Source: Balneola sp. (GTDB taxonomy: Bacteria; Bacteroidota; Rhodothermia; Balneolales; Balneolaceae). From it: DNA of 64,000 bases. The DNA lies in contig JAEPNB010000003.1 of NCBI GenBank assembly GCA_017643645.1, forward strand, positions 186,001 to 250,000, written 5' to 3'. The position numbers and the translations under genes are program-made. Below are positions 53,023 to 62,491 of the stretch, in pieces. The notes under the pieces are model-generated. The model worked only from the letters and a program-made list of their open reading frames with translations, was not told where the DNA came from and did not search any database. Each line of letters starts with the position of its first letter. Position 1 is the stretch's first letter.

Positions 53023-53865
53023 GTGATTAGGAATAAAGTAGCTTATCTGTTTATATGTTTTACAGCCATTTTACCTGGCTGTGAATCTTTATCTCTTAAT
53101 GATAAAGTTGATGAATATCCCGTTATTATTGAAAGGTTAAATATTTCAGATCTTGAGATATTAAACCAAAAATATCATGAGAAAAATAACAAACAGATCT
53201 GTTCGACTCTCAATGAATATGGATTCACTGGTTATAGCAGAGTTCTTTTTCCTGATAATGTGAATCCATGTTTAAACAGGAATGAATTAAAGCAGGAAAT
53301 TCCTTTCAATAACGACCTTTTAATTCAGGGAAAACAAATCCTTAAAGAAAATTCTGAATTTACCGGTGTTGAAAGTACAGAGAGTTTGGTATTAAAAGAT
53401 ATTACTTCATTAAATGGTTGTACAATTTGTGAAGGCGATATTAATAGTGTTCCATTGCAATGGAAGTTTACATTTCAACCTCAGGTTATTAATGATATAG
53501 AAGTAATGGACAGCGAGATTTTGGTTTACATGGATAAAAACGGTGTAAACAGAATCTGGGGTAACTGGTTCCCGGTAACAGATCCAGGCTTTGTTGATTT
53601 TGGTTCTGTTGCGGCTAAGGAAAAAACTCTTGGTATGAAAGTCAGATATGCAGATTCCATGAACCGTGTATTTGAGCAACATATAACTGAAAATCATATA
53701 TCCGGAGAAATCGAGTTGAAGTTTGTGGCAATTCAGATTGATGAACGTCTGGAAGTTCATAAAGTATGGGTGTTCAACATACTACAGGAGAACACTGAGG
53801 ATGTGAGATGGAATATTTTTATCAGTACTGTAAGCGGAGAAGTCTTAAAAGTTAAATTATTGTAA
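53023..53865 (+). CDS. Hypothetical lipoprotein
   Basis: A 280-aa exported lipoprotein of unknown function. Start is GTG at 53023, giving the signal NKVAYLFICFTAILPGC with a clear lipobox. The mature part is a mixed alpha/beta domain with paired Cys (NGCTICEGD) and a repeated-looking beta region (VPLQWKFTFQPQV; VHKVWVFNILQENTEDVRWNIFI; ISTVSGEVLKVKLL) reminiscent of a PepSY-like sheet. No family recognised. It precedes the stand-alone receiver gene by 80 bases on the same strand. Confidence 0.7.
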   Translation: MIRNKVAYLFICFTAILPGCESLSLNDKVDEYPVIIERLNISDLEILNQKYHEKNNKQICSTLNEYGFTGYSRVLFPDNVNPCLNRNELKQEIPFNNDLLIQGKQILKENSEFTGVESTESLVLKDITSLNGCTICEGDINSVPLQWKFTFQPQVINDIEVMDSEILVYMDKNGVNRIWGNWFPVTDPGFVDFGSVAAKEKTLGMKVRYADSMNRVFEQHITENHISGEIELKFVAIQIDERLEVHKVWVFNILQENTEDVRWNIFISTVSGEVLKVKLL

Positions 53866-53945
53866 AAAGAAGCGTATAAATTTTGTACATTAGTTTAAGG
53901 TTTCAAAAAAAGGTTCGATAAGGGTTTAAAAATAGGTTCAAATAG

Positions 53946-54311
53946 ATGAGCAATAGTAAAAAAGTACTAATAGTGGAAGATGATATGATCATTTCACTGG
54001 TAGTAGAAAATATGATTAAAGAACTTGGCCACACTGTAGTTGGGAAAGCCGTTTCGGGTGAAGAAGCCATTGATATTGCCAATAAAGAAAAACCCGACAT
54101 TTTGTTGATGGATATTCGTTTGAAAGGGGAAATGGATGGCATTGATACTGTGGCAAAGATAAAAGAAACAGTAGATTCACAGGTTATATATTTAACCGGA
54201 AATTCAGACCGCTTGAATTTTGAACGTGCAAAAGACACTGATTTCGCTGATCTGATCGTTAAGCCGTTTACAATAGGTGATCTTGATAAGTCACTAAAGC
54301 TGATCGCATAA
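53946..54311 (+). CDS. Stand-alone response regulator receiver (CheY-like)
   Basis: A 121-aa single receiver domain. The acidic pocket is in IVEDDM, the phospho-acceptor is Asp56 in ILLMDIRLKGEMDG, the switch Thr is T84 in VIYLTGNSDRL and the invariant Lys is K106 in LIVKPFTI. There is no output domain, so it must act by protein contact. No histidine kinase is adjacent; the orphan kinase at 18367 is 33 kb away but could be a partner in principle. It is followed by a repeat-containing membrane protein gene 66 bases downstream. Confidence 0.92.
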   Translation: MSNSKKVLIVEDDMIISLVVENMIKELGHTVVGKAVSGEEAIDIANKEKPDILLMDIRLKGEMDGIDTVAKIKETVDSQVIYLTGNSDRLNFERAKDTDFADLIVKPFTIGDLDKSLKLIA

Positions 54312-54377
54312 TTCTAAAAAAATCGCATCTTTTTAGTTAAACTTCCGTACCGGTTTTAGAAAATAAAAAGGGCGATT

Positions 54378-55061
54378 ATGAGTACAAAATTCAGAAATTT
54401 AAAAAATGATCTTAAAGATCTTGAGGATGATACAGTCTCTCAACTCAATCAGGATTCTTTAGATAAGAATTCTAACTCCGGTAAACTTTCTAACTATATA
54501 CTTCTTTTTGCTTTCATAGCTACGCTTACTTTCTATGTGGGCTCCAGAATTGATTTTAGCGGTATAGATAATCCAATTGACAGGATCGAACAAGCGATTA
54601 ATGAACCTAACGAAGAACTGTTACAAGGGATGGGTACATGGATGGCAGATATGGGTTATGGAGAACTCAGCAGAGAAGAGTTAATTGACCTCAGAAGAGA
54701 AGGTGTAACTGCTACTGAAACTCAAAAATTACATGATATCGGATATGCCGATATTACATTAAATCAACTTGTAGAACTTCAAAATGCAGGAGTAAGTGCA
54801 GATTACGCCAGAATGATGAAAGAGCTTGGATACACTTTGACTATCGAAGAACTTGCTGAAACAAGAAGAGCGGGTGTTACCGCATACTTTACAAGCAGAA
54901 TGATGGATTTAGGATATACTAAAGAGGAATTGACAAAAGAAAACCTGATACGAATGCGCGGAGTAGAAGTAACAGATAGAACGGCAGCAAGATTGATTGA
55001 AGAAAGAGGAGAAAGACCAACCATCGACGAGCTGGTTAGGTACAGAATCAGTAATCAGTAG
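54378..55061 (+). CDS. Single-TM protein with about four tandem ~29-residue repeats
   Basis: A 227-aa protein. Residues 1-38 are charged, one TM segment follows (ILLFAFIATLTFYVGSRI, about 42-59), and the C-terminal part is repetitive. Four or more units of 28-31 residues each begin near GY (MGYGELSREELIDLRREGVTA; IGYADITLNQLVELQNAGVSA; LGYTLTIEELAETRRAGVTA; LGYTKEELTKENLIRMRG), with pattern GY-x-x-L-x-x-x-x-L-x-x-x-R-x-x-G-V-T. Similar units are known to me in the tails of some M56/BlaR1-type proteins, where their role is unclear. Helical repeats like these suggest a protein-binding scaffold. Confidence 0.72.
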   Translation: MSTKFRNLKNDLKDLEDDTVSQLNQDSLDKNSNSGKLSNYILLFAFIATLTFYVGSRIDFSGIDNPIDRIEQAINEPNEELLQGMGTWMADMGYGELSREELIDLRREGVTATETQKLHDIGYADITLNQLVELQNAGVSADYARMMKELGYTLTIEELAETRRAGVTAYFTSRMMDLGYTKEELTKENLIRMRGVEVTDRTAARLIEERGERPTIDELVRYRISNQ

Positions 55062-55148
55062 CTAAAATTGTAGTATTAGTATTATTTAATGGAACTTACC
55101 TCACCATATATCCATTAAAGTATTATCTAACAACAACTAATACTAATT

Positions 55149-55721
55149 ATGAAATTTTTTATATCTACGCTAACATTAGCAGTTTTATTGACATTTTCAT
55201 CTCATACTAAAGCTCAAACTTCAGCTCCAACTAAGGATAAATCAGGAATTGGACCTAAAATAGGATATTACAAAGCTCCTGACGCAGAAGATGGAACCAT
55301 GTTTATTGGTGTACAAACAAGAAGCCGGGGAGAAGTATTCGGTTTTGAATTTGCCGCTGAGTACAGAGGCGAACAGAGTTACACAACTACAAATGGTGAT
55401 TTGACTATCAAGCAAATTCCAGTAACAGCTACTCTATTAATGCATGTACCATTAGCAAGTAACTTTCAACCATATGGTCTTGCCGGTTTAGGAGCTTATT
55501 ATACTTTTTATGACTACGATGGTGGGTTTATATCTCCGGGTGATGACGCTGAATTCAATATTGGTTATCATTTAGGATTTGGACTGGATTTGCCGCTTAA
55601 TGAAAGTGCCGGTTTAAATGTAGATTACAGATATTTATTCCTGGATGATAAGGGAGACGACCTTGACGATACTGAATTTAGTGGTAATGTTATATCCGCA
55701 GGATTAACGTTTTATTTCTAA
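55149..55721 (+). CDS. Outer-membrane beta-barrel protein
   Basis: A 190-aa exported protein (signal KFFISTLTLAVLLTFSSHTKAQ). The mature part shows eight or so amphipathic strands with Gly-rich turns (GPKIGYYKAPDAEDG; VFGFEFAAEYRGEQSY; PYGLAGLGAYYTFYDY; YHLGFGLDLPL; AGLNVDYRYLFLD) and ends in the aromatic strand VISAGLTFYF, a typical outer-membrane insertion end. It resembles OmpW/OprF-type small porin-like proteins but no specific family is certain. It is followed by a clear terminator. Confidence 0.8.
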   Translation: MKFFISTLTLAVLLTFSSHTKAQTSAPTKDKSGIGPKIGYYKAPDAEDGTMFIGVQTRSRGEVFGFEFAAEYRGEQSYTTTNGDLTIKQIPVTATLLMHVPLASNFQPYGLAGLGAYYTFYDYDGGFISPGDDAEFNIGYHLGFGLDLPLNESAGLNVDYRYLFLDDKGDDLDDTEFSGNVISAGLTFYF

Positions 55722-55744
55722 ACTAGAAAAACCTTACTTTACAG

Positions 55745-55777
55745 ATCCGGTATTCAATCAGAGTACCGGATTTTTTT
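55745..55777 (+). terminator. Terminator after the barrel gene
   Basis: ATCCGGTA (55745-55752) and TACCGGAT (55764-55771) make an 8-base stem followed by seven T. The T-run ends directly at an ATG (55778), which is why I prefer the next ATG as the start of the downstream gene. Confidence 0.9.
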
Positions 55778-55801
55778 ATGCATTTAAATCTAATTATTGG
55801 A

Positions 55802-56725
55802 ATGGCAGAGATTATCCTCCCGGAAGTTGAACTGAATATTTATTCACCGAAAAACCCTGTAGAAGCAACTATTGTTGAGAATTATGTTTGTACGGCAGAG
55901 AACAGTCCTAATATTGTTCGACATATTACTTTTGATATTTCAGGTACTGATTTAGTAGACAGAATCAGAGTTGGACAATCAGTTGGAGTACTTCCTCCCG
56001 GTGAGAATGAAAAAGGTCGTCCGCATAAATTGCGCTTATATTCGGTTTCATCTCCAACAAAGGGAGAAGGAGGAAAATCACATCTGGTTTCCACAACAGT
56101 TAAAAGATCTATTGATGAAATTGATGGAAAACTCTATCTGGGAGTTGCTTCGAACTATCTTTCTGATCTGAAGCCGGGTGATAAAGTTCAACTTACAGGG
56201 CCAAGTGGAAAAAGGTATTTGCTACCGGAAAATGCTCAGGATTTTAATTACGTATTCTTTGCAACAGGAACCGGTATCGCTCCTTTCAGAGGAATGATCA
56301 TGGAATTGTTTGAGTCGGGCTATAAAGGCGATGTAGCTCTGGTATTTGGGTGTGCATACAGAACCGATATTTTATATCCGGATTTCATAAAAGAAATGAC
56401 AGAGAAGCACTCAAACTTCCATTATTTGAGTTGTGTATCCAGAGAAGATCGTAGAAGCGACGGAAGTAAATATTATGTTCAAAGTGTGATCAATGATCAT
56501 GCAGATACTTTGAATCCAATTTTTGAAAAAGAAAATACCCTGATCTATATCTGTGGAATGAAGGGAATGGAAACGGGTATTTATCAGAATCTTGCATTAC
56601 AAGGACATATGGAATATTTGCAGGTTCGTGGTGATCTTGCTGAAGTTCCACCTTCAGAATGGGAATGGGAAGACCTTAAAAAGAACATAAAGCCTTCGTC
56701 AAGAACATTCGAAGAAGTATATTAA
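55802..56725 (+). CDS. Ferredoxin-NADP+ reductase (plant-type FNR)
   Basis: A 307-aa flavoprotein. FAD-binding block HKLRLYSVSSPT (RxYS), NADP-binding glycine loop FFATGTGIAPFRGM and VFGCAYRTDILYPDF identify the FNR family; the C-terminal ends in FEEVY after VRGDLAEVPPSEWEWEDL. It moves electrons between ferredoxin and NADP in the cytoplasm. Start set at ATG 55802 (MAEIILPEVE) because ATG 55778 is fused to the previous gene's terminator T-run. It has no close co-oriented partner. Confidence 0.93.
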   Translation: MAEIILPEVELNIYSPKNPVEATIVENYVCTAENSPNIVRHITFDISGTDLVDRIRVGQSVGVLPPGENEKGRPHKLRLYSVSSPTKGEGGKSHLVSTTVKRSIDEIDGKLYLGVASNYLSDLKPGDKVQLTGPSGKRYLLPENAQDFNYVFFATGTGIAPFRGMIMELFESGYKGDVALVFGCAYRTDILYPDFIKEMTEKHSNFHYLSCVSREDRRSDGSKYYVQSVINDHADTLNPIFEKENTLIYICGMKGMETGIYQNLALQGHMEYLQVRGDLAEVPPSEWEWEDLKKNIKPSSRTFEEVY

Positions 56726-56829
56726 GTGAAAAGTGAAAAGTGAATAATGAGCTGGCTCGGTAATACAGCTTAGATCTTTTCAAGTAAACAATCCAAGACT
56801 TCAATAAGTATTCTAAATGAGAAAGTGTA

Positions 56830-57405
56830 TTACTCTAGCTTATTTAAATTTGATACTCCCCCTGAGACCACAAATTTCATAAAAGTAGCCGGATCTTTCT
56901 TGATCGGTTTAACGTGAATTTTATCCACTATATAAAGATTTCCGGAGAAATTGTATGAATGAGGGCAATACACGGCAATTTCATCTTCCAGACCAAGATC
57001 CGTTAGAGATTCCTGTGTAATAAAACCTAAGCGTTTTACACCGGGAACTCCGAAATCTACAACAACAGGAGCTGTAAACTTCTTTTTATCCCCAACAAAC
57101 GCTTCGGTGAGATCTCTTAATGAGCTGTAAATAATACTCACCAAAGGGGTTCTGGTAAGAAGTTTCTCAAATAAATGAACAATGGGTTTTGTGAATGCTC
57201 TTGTAAACACAAAACCAATAAGAGTGATGGCTATAAAGCCGGTAATTATTCCTAAGCCGGGAATATTATAATCAAACCAGCTGTAAAACAGATAATTTAG
57301 AGATTCATTTGCCCAACCGATGGCTATAGAAACTAAATAAATGGTGGCTCCAACAGGAAATACAATTAGCATTCCACGGAAGAAAAAATTGAGAATAGTT
57401 TTCAT
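56830..57405 (-). CDS. DUF502 family inner-membrane protein
   Basis: A 191-aa protein with two N-terminal TM helices (NFFFRGMLIVFPVGATIYLVSIAI; LGIITGFIAITLIGFVF) followed by a soluble domain. The core VSIIYSSLRDLTEAFVGDKK and FGVPGVKRLGFITQESL strings match DUF502, a widespread family without established function, sometimes linked to membrane stability. Divergent from alaS across about 190 bases containing the alaS promoter region; nothing else stands out there. Confidence 0.9.
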   Translation of the reverse strand: MKTILNFFFRGMLIVFPVGATIYLVSIAIGWANESLNYLFYSWFDYNIPGLGIITGFIAITLIGFVFTRAFTKPIVHLFEKLLTRTPLVSIIYSSLRDLTEAFVGDKKKFTAPVVVDFGVPGVKRLGFITQESLTDLGLEDEIAVYCPHSYNFSGNLYIVDKIHVKPIKKDPATFMKFVVSGGVSNLNKLE

Positions 57406-57593
57406 AGCTGTCTGATAAGTTTAAAGTCTGAATAAATGTCGCCACTAATTCATGAAAGCACAAAATGTTTATTTCAGGTTTTTAATTCAGACATTTCAAT
57501 TAAATCTGTAAACATAAATCTAACATCGAGTGTGAAGCAGATTTTTTTTATCTTCACCATCTTAATTTTCAACTGATTTTTTAATTCAAATTG

Positions 57594-60269
57594 ATGTCCA
57601 CTAAGACTTCATCCCAAATACGTCAGGAATTCCTGGATTTTTTCAAACAAAAGGATCATGCTATCGTCGATAGTGCACCGGTTGCGCCTAAAAATGATCC
57701 AACATTATTGTTCACCAATGCAGGGATGAACCAGTTCAAACCAATATTTCTAGGGGAAGAGAAGACGCTTTCTCATGAAGGAAAGGAATGGAATCGCGCT
57801 GCAGATACCCAAAAGTGTATTCGTGTAAGCGGAAAACACAATGATTTGGAAGAAGTTGGATATGATACCTACCATCATACTTTGTTTGAGATGTTGGGTA
57901 ATTGGTCGTTTGGCGACTACTTCAAAAAAGAAGCGATTGGTTGGGCTTGGGAATTATTGGTTGATAAGTGGGGCTTGAATCCTGATCAATTATATGCAAC
58001 TGTTTTTGGTGGTGATGAAGAAGACGGACTACCGGTTGATGAAGAAGCAATTGAACTTTGGAAAAGCGAAACTAGTATTGATCAAGCTCATATTCTGAAA
58101 TGCGGCAAGAAAGACAATTTTTGGGAAATGGGAGACACCGGACCTTGTGGACCTTGCTCTGAAATTCATATTGATCTAAGATCAGTAGAAGAGCGCAAAA
58201 AAGTTGATGGAGCGACTTTAGTAAACGCAGATGACCCGAGAGTGATGGAGATATGGAATCTGGTATTTATTCAGTTTAATCGTCAGAAAGACGGTTCACT
58301 TCAACCATTGCCGGATATGCATGTGGATACCGGAATGGGTTTTGAAAGAGTTTGTGCTGTCCTTCAGGGTAAGACTTCAAATTACGATTCAGATATTTTC
58401 ACTCCGTTATTGAATAAAATTTCAGAATTAGCAGGAACAAAATACTCAAGTTCCGACAGTGAGAAAGATATTGCCATGAGAGTAATTGCCGATCATATTC
58501 GTGCAGTTGCATTTTCTATTGCTGATGGTGCTTCTCCCGGAAATGATGGTCGTGGCTATGTTATCCGAAGAATTCTAAGAAGAGCGATCAGATATGGTTG
58601 GGATAAACTGGGTTTCAAAGAACCATTTTTCTATAAGTTGGTTGATGTTCTAGCTGATCAGTTCAAGGATGTGTTCCCTGAAATGGAAGCTCAGAAAGAG
58701 TACGTGATCAACGTAATCAAATCAGAAGAAAAGAGCTTCTTAAAAACATTAGGCCAAGGAATCCAACTCTTTAAGGAAGTCACAAAAGGTAAAGACGTTA
58801 TTTCCGGTGACGACGCTTTTAAACTTCATGACACTTACGGATTCCCCATCGATCTGACTCAGCTAATGGCTCGGGAGAAAGATATTAAAGTAGATGAAGA
58901 TCGTTTTAACGAGCTAATGAAACAGCAAAAAGATCGCGCACGAGCAGCAGGTAAGTTTTCTGTTGATCAGAGTGGGGGTGGTGATTGGGTATTAGTTAAT
59001 AGTAAAGAAGTCAGCGAGACTCACTTTGTTGGCTATGATAAACTTAAAGTAGAAACCCAGTTCGCTTCATTCAGAAAAGAAGGAAAGCGTTTTGCATTCA
59101 AGCTTGCTAAGACTCCATTTTATGCAGAAAGCGGTGGACAGGTAGCGGATACAGGATTGGTAACAAATGGTAATGAGTACATTCATGTGACGGATGTACA
59201 AAAAGTAAACGGAGAATTTGTCCATTACTCTGAAAATCTTCCTGATGATCTGTCCGGAGAATGGATTGCTCAGGTTGATACGTCCAGAAGACAAGAAATT
59301 CAAAAACACCATTCTGCTACTCATTTAGTTCATGCAGTGTTGAGAGAAGAACTGGGCGATCATGTTGCTCAAAAAGGGTCATTAGTTGATGATCATCATT
59401 TACGATTCGATTTCTCTCACTTTGAGGCGGTTACCGATGAAGAACTCAAAGTAATTGAGCAGAGAGTAAATGAAAAAATTCAGGAAAACATCTCATTAGA
59501 TGAACAGAGAAGCGTTCCGATCGAAGAAGCTAAAGAAATGGGAGCTATGATGCTCTTTGGAGAAAAGTACGGAGATGAAGTTCGTGTTATCACTTTTGAT
59601 CCTGAGTTTTCCAGAGAACTATGCGGTGGAACTCATGTAAAAGCTACCGGTGAGATCGGTTACTTCAGATTTACTCAGGAAACGTCTGTAGCAGCAGGGG
59701 TTAGAAGAATCGAAGCTGTTTGCGGTAAAGCAGCTGATCAGTTATTGAGAAATGAGCAAATCCTTTTAAAAGAAATTAAGAGTGTTGTTGGTCAAAGCAC
59801 CGATTTGGTAGCTGACATCAAGAAACTTCAGGAAGAAAAGAAAGCTTTAGAAAAAGAACTTTCTGCTCAGAACCTTCAGAACACAGGAGCTAAACTAACC
59901 GAATTATTTTCAAATCCGGAATCTTTGGACGGAAATATCATACTTGTAAAAGGAGAAATTCCCGGCGCTGATATGGATGTACTAAAGCAACTGGGTTACG
60001 ATGCTCTCGAAAAATCTTCTTCAAATACAGTTACGGTTTTAGGTTCAAAAGATGAAGAAGAAGGAAAAGTATACCTGATGGTATCCGTAACTGACGATCT
60101 GATAAAAGAAAAAGGATTAAAGGCAGGAGCATTAGTTGGACAGCTTGGACGGTTAGTTGGCGGCGGCGGTGGTGGACAACCAAGTCTTGCTACTGCTGGT
60201 GGACGTCAACCTGAAAAGCTCGAAGAAGCACTATCTAAAGTGAATGAAATCATTTTAAATACCATTTAA
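57594..60269 (+). CDS. alaS: Alanyl-tRNA synthetase
   Basis: An 891-aa full-length AlaRS charging tRNA-Ala. The class II core begins SSQIRQEFLDFFKQKDH and contains GMNQFKPIFLGEE, LEEVGYDTYHHTLFEMLGNW and GDTGPCGPCSEIH. The editing domain has HHSATHLVHAVL and ELCGGTHVKATGEIG (zinc-binding His/Cys). The C-terminal DHHA1 Gly-rich block is LVGGGGGGQPSLATAGG. Start ATG 57594 is the second codon of a frame opening with TTG. Length is normal for the family (about 875). Single gene. Confidence 0.97.
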   Translation: MSTKTSSQIRQEFLDFFKQKDHAIVDSAPVAPKNDPTLLFTNAGMNQFKPIFLGEEKTLSHEGKEWNRAADTQKCIRVSGKHNDLEEVGYDTYHHTLFEMLGNWSFGDYFKKEAIGWAWELLVDKWGLNPDQLYATVFGGDEEDGLPVDEEAIELWKSETSIDQAHILKCGKKDNFWEMGDTGPCGPCSEIHIDLRSVEERKKVDGATLVNADDPRVMEIWNLVFIQFNRQKDGSLQPLPDMHVDTGMGFERVCAVLQGKTSNYDSDIFTPLLNKISELAGTKYSSSDSEKDIAMRVIADHIRAVAFSIADGASPGNDGRGYVIRRILRRAIRYGWDKLGFKEPFFYKLVDVLADQFKDVFPEMEAQKEYVINVIKSEEKSFLKTLGQGIQLFKEVTKGKDVISGDDAFKLHDTYGFPIDLTQLMAREKDIKVDEDRFNELMKQQKDRARAAGKFSVDQSGGGDWVLVNSKEVSETHFVGYDKLKVETQFASFRKEGKRFAFKLAKTPFYAESGGQVADTGLVTNGNEYIHVTDVQKVNGEFVHYSENLPDDLSGEWIAQVDTSRRQEIQKHHSATHLVHAVLREELGDHVAQKGSLVDDHHLRFDFSHFEAVTDEELKVIEQRVNEKIQENISLDEQRSVPIEEAKEMGAMMLFGEKYGDEVRVITFDPEFSRELCGGTHVKATGEIGYFRFTQETSVAAGVRRIEAVCGKAADQLLRNEQILLKEIKSVVGQSTDLVADIKKLQEEKKALEKELSAQNLQNTGAKLTELFSNPESLDGNIILVKGEIPGADMDVLKQLGYDALEKSSSNTVTVLGSKDEEEGKVYLMVSVTDDLIKEKGLKAGALVGQLGRLVGGGGGGQPSLATAGGRQPEKLEEALSKVNEIILNTI

Positions 60270-60359
60270 CACTTGTACTCCAGAGAATTACGAAATCTTC
60301 CTAAAAATTGAATATATTCAAGCCCATTTTTGAAGGGTTAAGGTTATAAAAAACGAACT

Positions 60360-61460
60360 ATGGCAAAAAAGAAAAGCGGTAATGTTGAATTTGCTCCAAG
60401 AGGTATTGGAGATGAAAAATCAGGTGCAGTACAGAAAGGGGTTGATCTTCCGGCTGCTACAAAATCCAAACATAAAGATCTGGGTCTTTCAGCTGCAAAG
60501 CTAAAAGCGATGTATGAGCAAATGTATTTGCAGCGTCGTTTTGAAGAAAGAGCAATGCAGCAGTATCAAAAAGGAAAATTTGGTGGATTTCTTCACCTTT
60601 ATATTGGTCAGGAAGCGATCTCAACAGGAACAACTTTTGCATTGAATGACGATGACGATATCATTACAGCATATCGTGACCACGGCTGGGGACTTTGCAG
60701 AGGTATTTCAGCAAACGAAGGAATGGCTGAACTTTTTGGTAAAGCAACAGGATGTTCCAGAGGTAAAGGTGGATCAATGCATTTCGCCAAAGCAGAAAAT
60801 CATTTTTGGGGCGGTTACGGAATAGTTGGCGGACATATCCCAATTGGTGGAGGTCTTGCATTCGCTAATAAATATGAGCAGAATGGTCGGATTTCTACCT
60901 GTTTCTTTGGTGATGGAGCTGTTGATCAGGGAGCACTACACGAGACTTTTAATATTGCTCAACTTTGGAAGCTTCCGGCAATTTTTGTTGTAGAAAACAA
61001 CGGATATTCTATGGGAACAGCTGCCCGACGTCATACAGTTGCAGATATTGTGGACAGAGCTGATGGTTACGGAATGAAAAGTGCTGTGATCAACGGTATG
61101 GATGTGTTCTCTGTATATGAGAAGATGAAAGAGATCGCTGATGATGTGCGTAAAAACTCAGAACCTTGGTTTGTTGAGATCAGAACGTACAGATACCGTG
61201 GACACTCAATGTCTGATCCACAAAAATACAGAACTAAAGAGGAACTGGAAGAATATCAGAAGATCGATCCGATCGAACGGCTGAAAACATATATTCTCGA
61301 AAATGACATCGCCAAAGAAGCGGCGCTTGAGAAGATCGAAGAAAAAGTAGAGCAGGAAGTATTAGATGCAGTTGAATTTGCAGATAATTCTGACTTCCCG
61401 AAAGATGAAGAACTCTATGAAGATATGTTTGTTGAAGACAATCCTTATTTCCATACCTAA
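60360..61460 (+). CDS. pdhA: Pyruvate dehydrogenase E1 component, alpha subunit
   Basis: A 366-aa subunit of the two-chain E1 enzyme, decarboxylating pyruvate with thiamine diphosphate. The TPP motif is FFGDGAVDQGALHETFNIAQLW (GDG...N), the phospho-loop region TYRYRGHSMSDPQKYRT and the FGGFLHLYIGQEAIS and GGSMHFAK blocks are all conserved. An N-terminal ~35-residue extension with basic and acidic residues precedes the core. First gene of the operon E1-alpha, E1-beta, E2; the next ATG is 23 bases downstream. Confidence 0.95.
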   Translation: MAKKKSGNVEFAPRGIGDEKSGAVQKGVDLPAATKSKHKDLGLSAAKLKAMYEQMYLQRRFEERAMQQYQKGKFGGFLHLYIGQEAISTGTTFALNDDDDIITAYRDHGWGLCRGISANEGMAELFGKATGCSRGKGGSMHFAKAENHFWGGYGIVGGHIPIGGGLAFANKYEQNGRISTCFFGDGAVDQGALHETFNIAQLWKLPAIFVVENNGYSMGTAARRHTVADIVDRADGYGMKSAVINGMDVFSVYEKMKEIADDVRKNSEPWFVEIRTYRYRGHSMSDPQKYRTKEELEEYQKIDPIERLKTYILENDIAKEAALEKIEEKVEQEVLDAVEFADNSDFPKDEELYEDMFVEDNPYFHT

Positions 61461-61483
61461 AAAGAATTTCAAAGAAAAGAATA

Positions 61484-62467
61484 ATGGCTGAATTACAATT
61501 TAGAGAAGCAATTAAAGCTGCCATCGATGAAGAAATGGCAAGAGATGAGAAAGTCCTGGTAATGGGTGAGGAAGTAGCTGAATACAACGGCGCTTACAAA
61601 ACCACCGAAGGTCTTCTCGATAAATACGGATATAAAAGAGTGATCGATACTCCAATTTCTGAGCTTGGCTTTGCCGGTATCGGAGTGGGAGCTGCAATGA
61701 ATGGTTTAAGACCTATTGTAGAGTTTATGACCTTTAACTTCGCAGTATTAGCGGCAGATCAGATCATAAATCACGCTTCTAAAGTTAAATATATGACCGG
61801 TGGACAAATTGATTGCCCGATCGTATTCAGGGGTCCTAACGCTTCAGCAGGGCAGTTAGGAGCTACACACTCTGTAGCTTACGATTCAATGTACGCTCAC
61901 TTTCCCGGATTGAAAGTTATTTACACTTCCGAGCCTGATGATGCAAAAGGATTACTTAAATCGGCCATTCGCGATGATAATCCGGTTTTGTTTATGGAGT
62001 CAGAGCAAATGTATGGCTTGAAAGGAGAAGTATCTGATGAAGAAGATTACATCATTCCGATTGGAAAAGGAAAGATCAAACGTGAAGGCGAACAAGTGAC
62101 TTTAGTAGCTCACGGGAAAATGTATCACTTAGCAGTACAAGCAGCAAAAGAGCTGGCAAAAGACGGTGTGGAATGTGAAATTATTGATCCGAGAACAGTA
62201 AAGCCTTTGGATCTTCCGCTGATCATTGAATCAATTAAGAAAACAAACAGATGCGTAATTCTGGATGAAGCTCATCCCTTTGGTGGATTGGCTGCTGAAG
62301 TTGGATTCTTAATTCAGCGCGAAGCTTTTGATTATTTGGATGCACCTGTTCAGCGTGTAACACTGCCTGATGTTTGTGCACCATTTGCTAAAAACCTTTT
62401 TGATCTTTGGTATCCTTCTGTTAAGCAGGTTGTAGATGCTGTGAATCAGGTTACTTACAGAAATTAA
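61484..62467 (+). CDS. pdhB: Pyruvate dehydrogenase E1 component, beta subunit
   Basis: A 327-aa transketolase-like subunit forming the E1 heterotetramer with PdhA. Core strings are VLVMGEEVAEYNGAYKTTEG, PIVEFMTFNFAVLAADQIINHA, GGQIDCPIVFRGP, LGATHSVAYDS and, at the C terminus, RVTLPDVCAPFAKNLFDLW. Its length is standard (about 325). It sits between pdhA and the E2 gene with 23-base and 24-base gaps, so all three are co-transcribed. Confidence 0.95.
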   Translation: MAELQFREAIKAAIDEEMARDEKVLVMGEEVAEYNGAYKTTEGLLDKYGYKRVIDTPISELGFAGIGVGAAMNGLRPIVEFMTFNFAVLAADQIINHASKVKYMTGGQIDCPIVFRGPNASAGQLGATHSVAYDSMYAHFPGLKVIYTSEPDDAKGLLKSAIRDDNPVLFMESEQMYGLKGEVSDEEDYIIPIGKGKIKREGEQVTLVAHGKMYHLAVQAAKELAKDGVECEIIDPRTVKPLDLPLIIESIKKTNRCVILDEAHPFGGLAAEVGFLIQREAFDYLDAPVQRVTLPDVCAPFAKNLFDLWYPSVKQVVDAVNQVTYRN

Positions 62468-62491
62468 TAAACTCACTAACTCGAAGAAATT

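Noticed and set aside
53900-53945. tRNA-like GGTTCGA and GGTTCAA strings
   Set aside because: No acceptor or anticodon stem can be formed around them.
55778-55801. Upstream ATG start of the ferredoxin-NADP reductase
   Set aside because: It abuts the T-run of the preceding terminator with no room for a leader; ATG 55802 starts the conserved protein.
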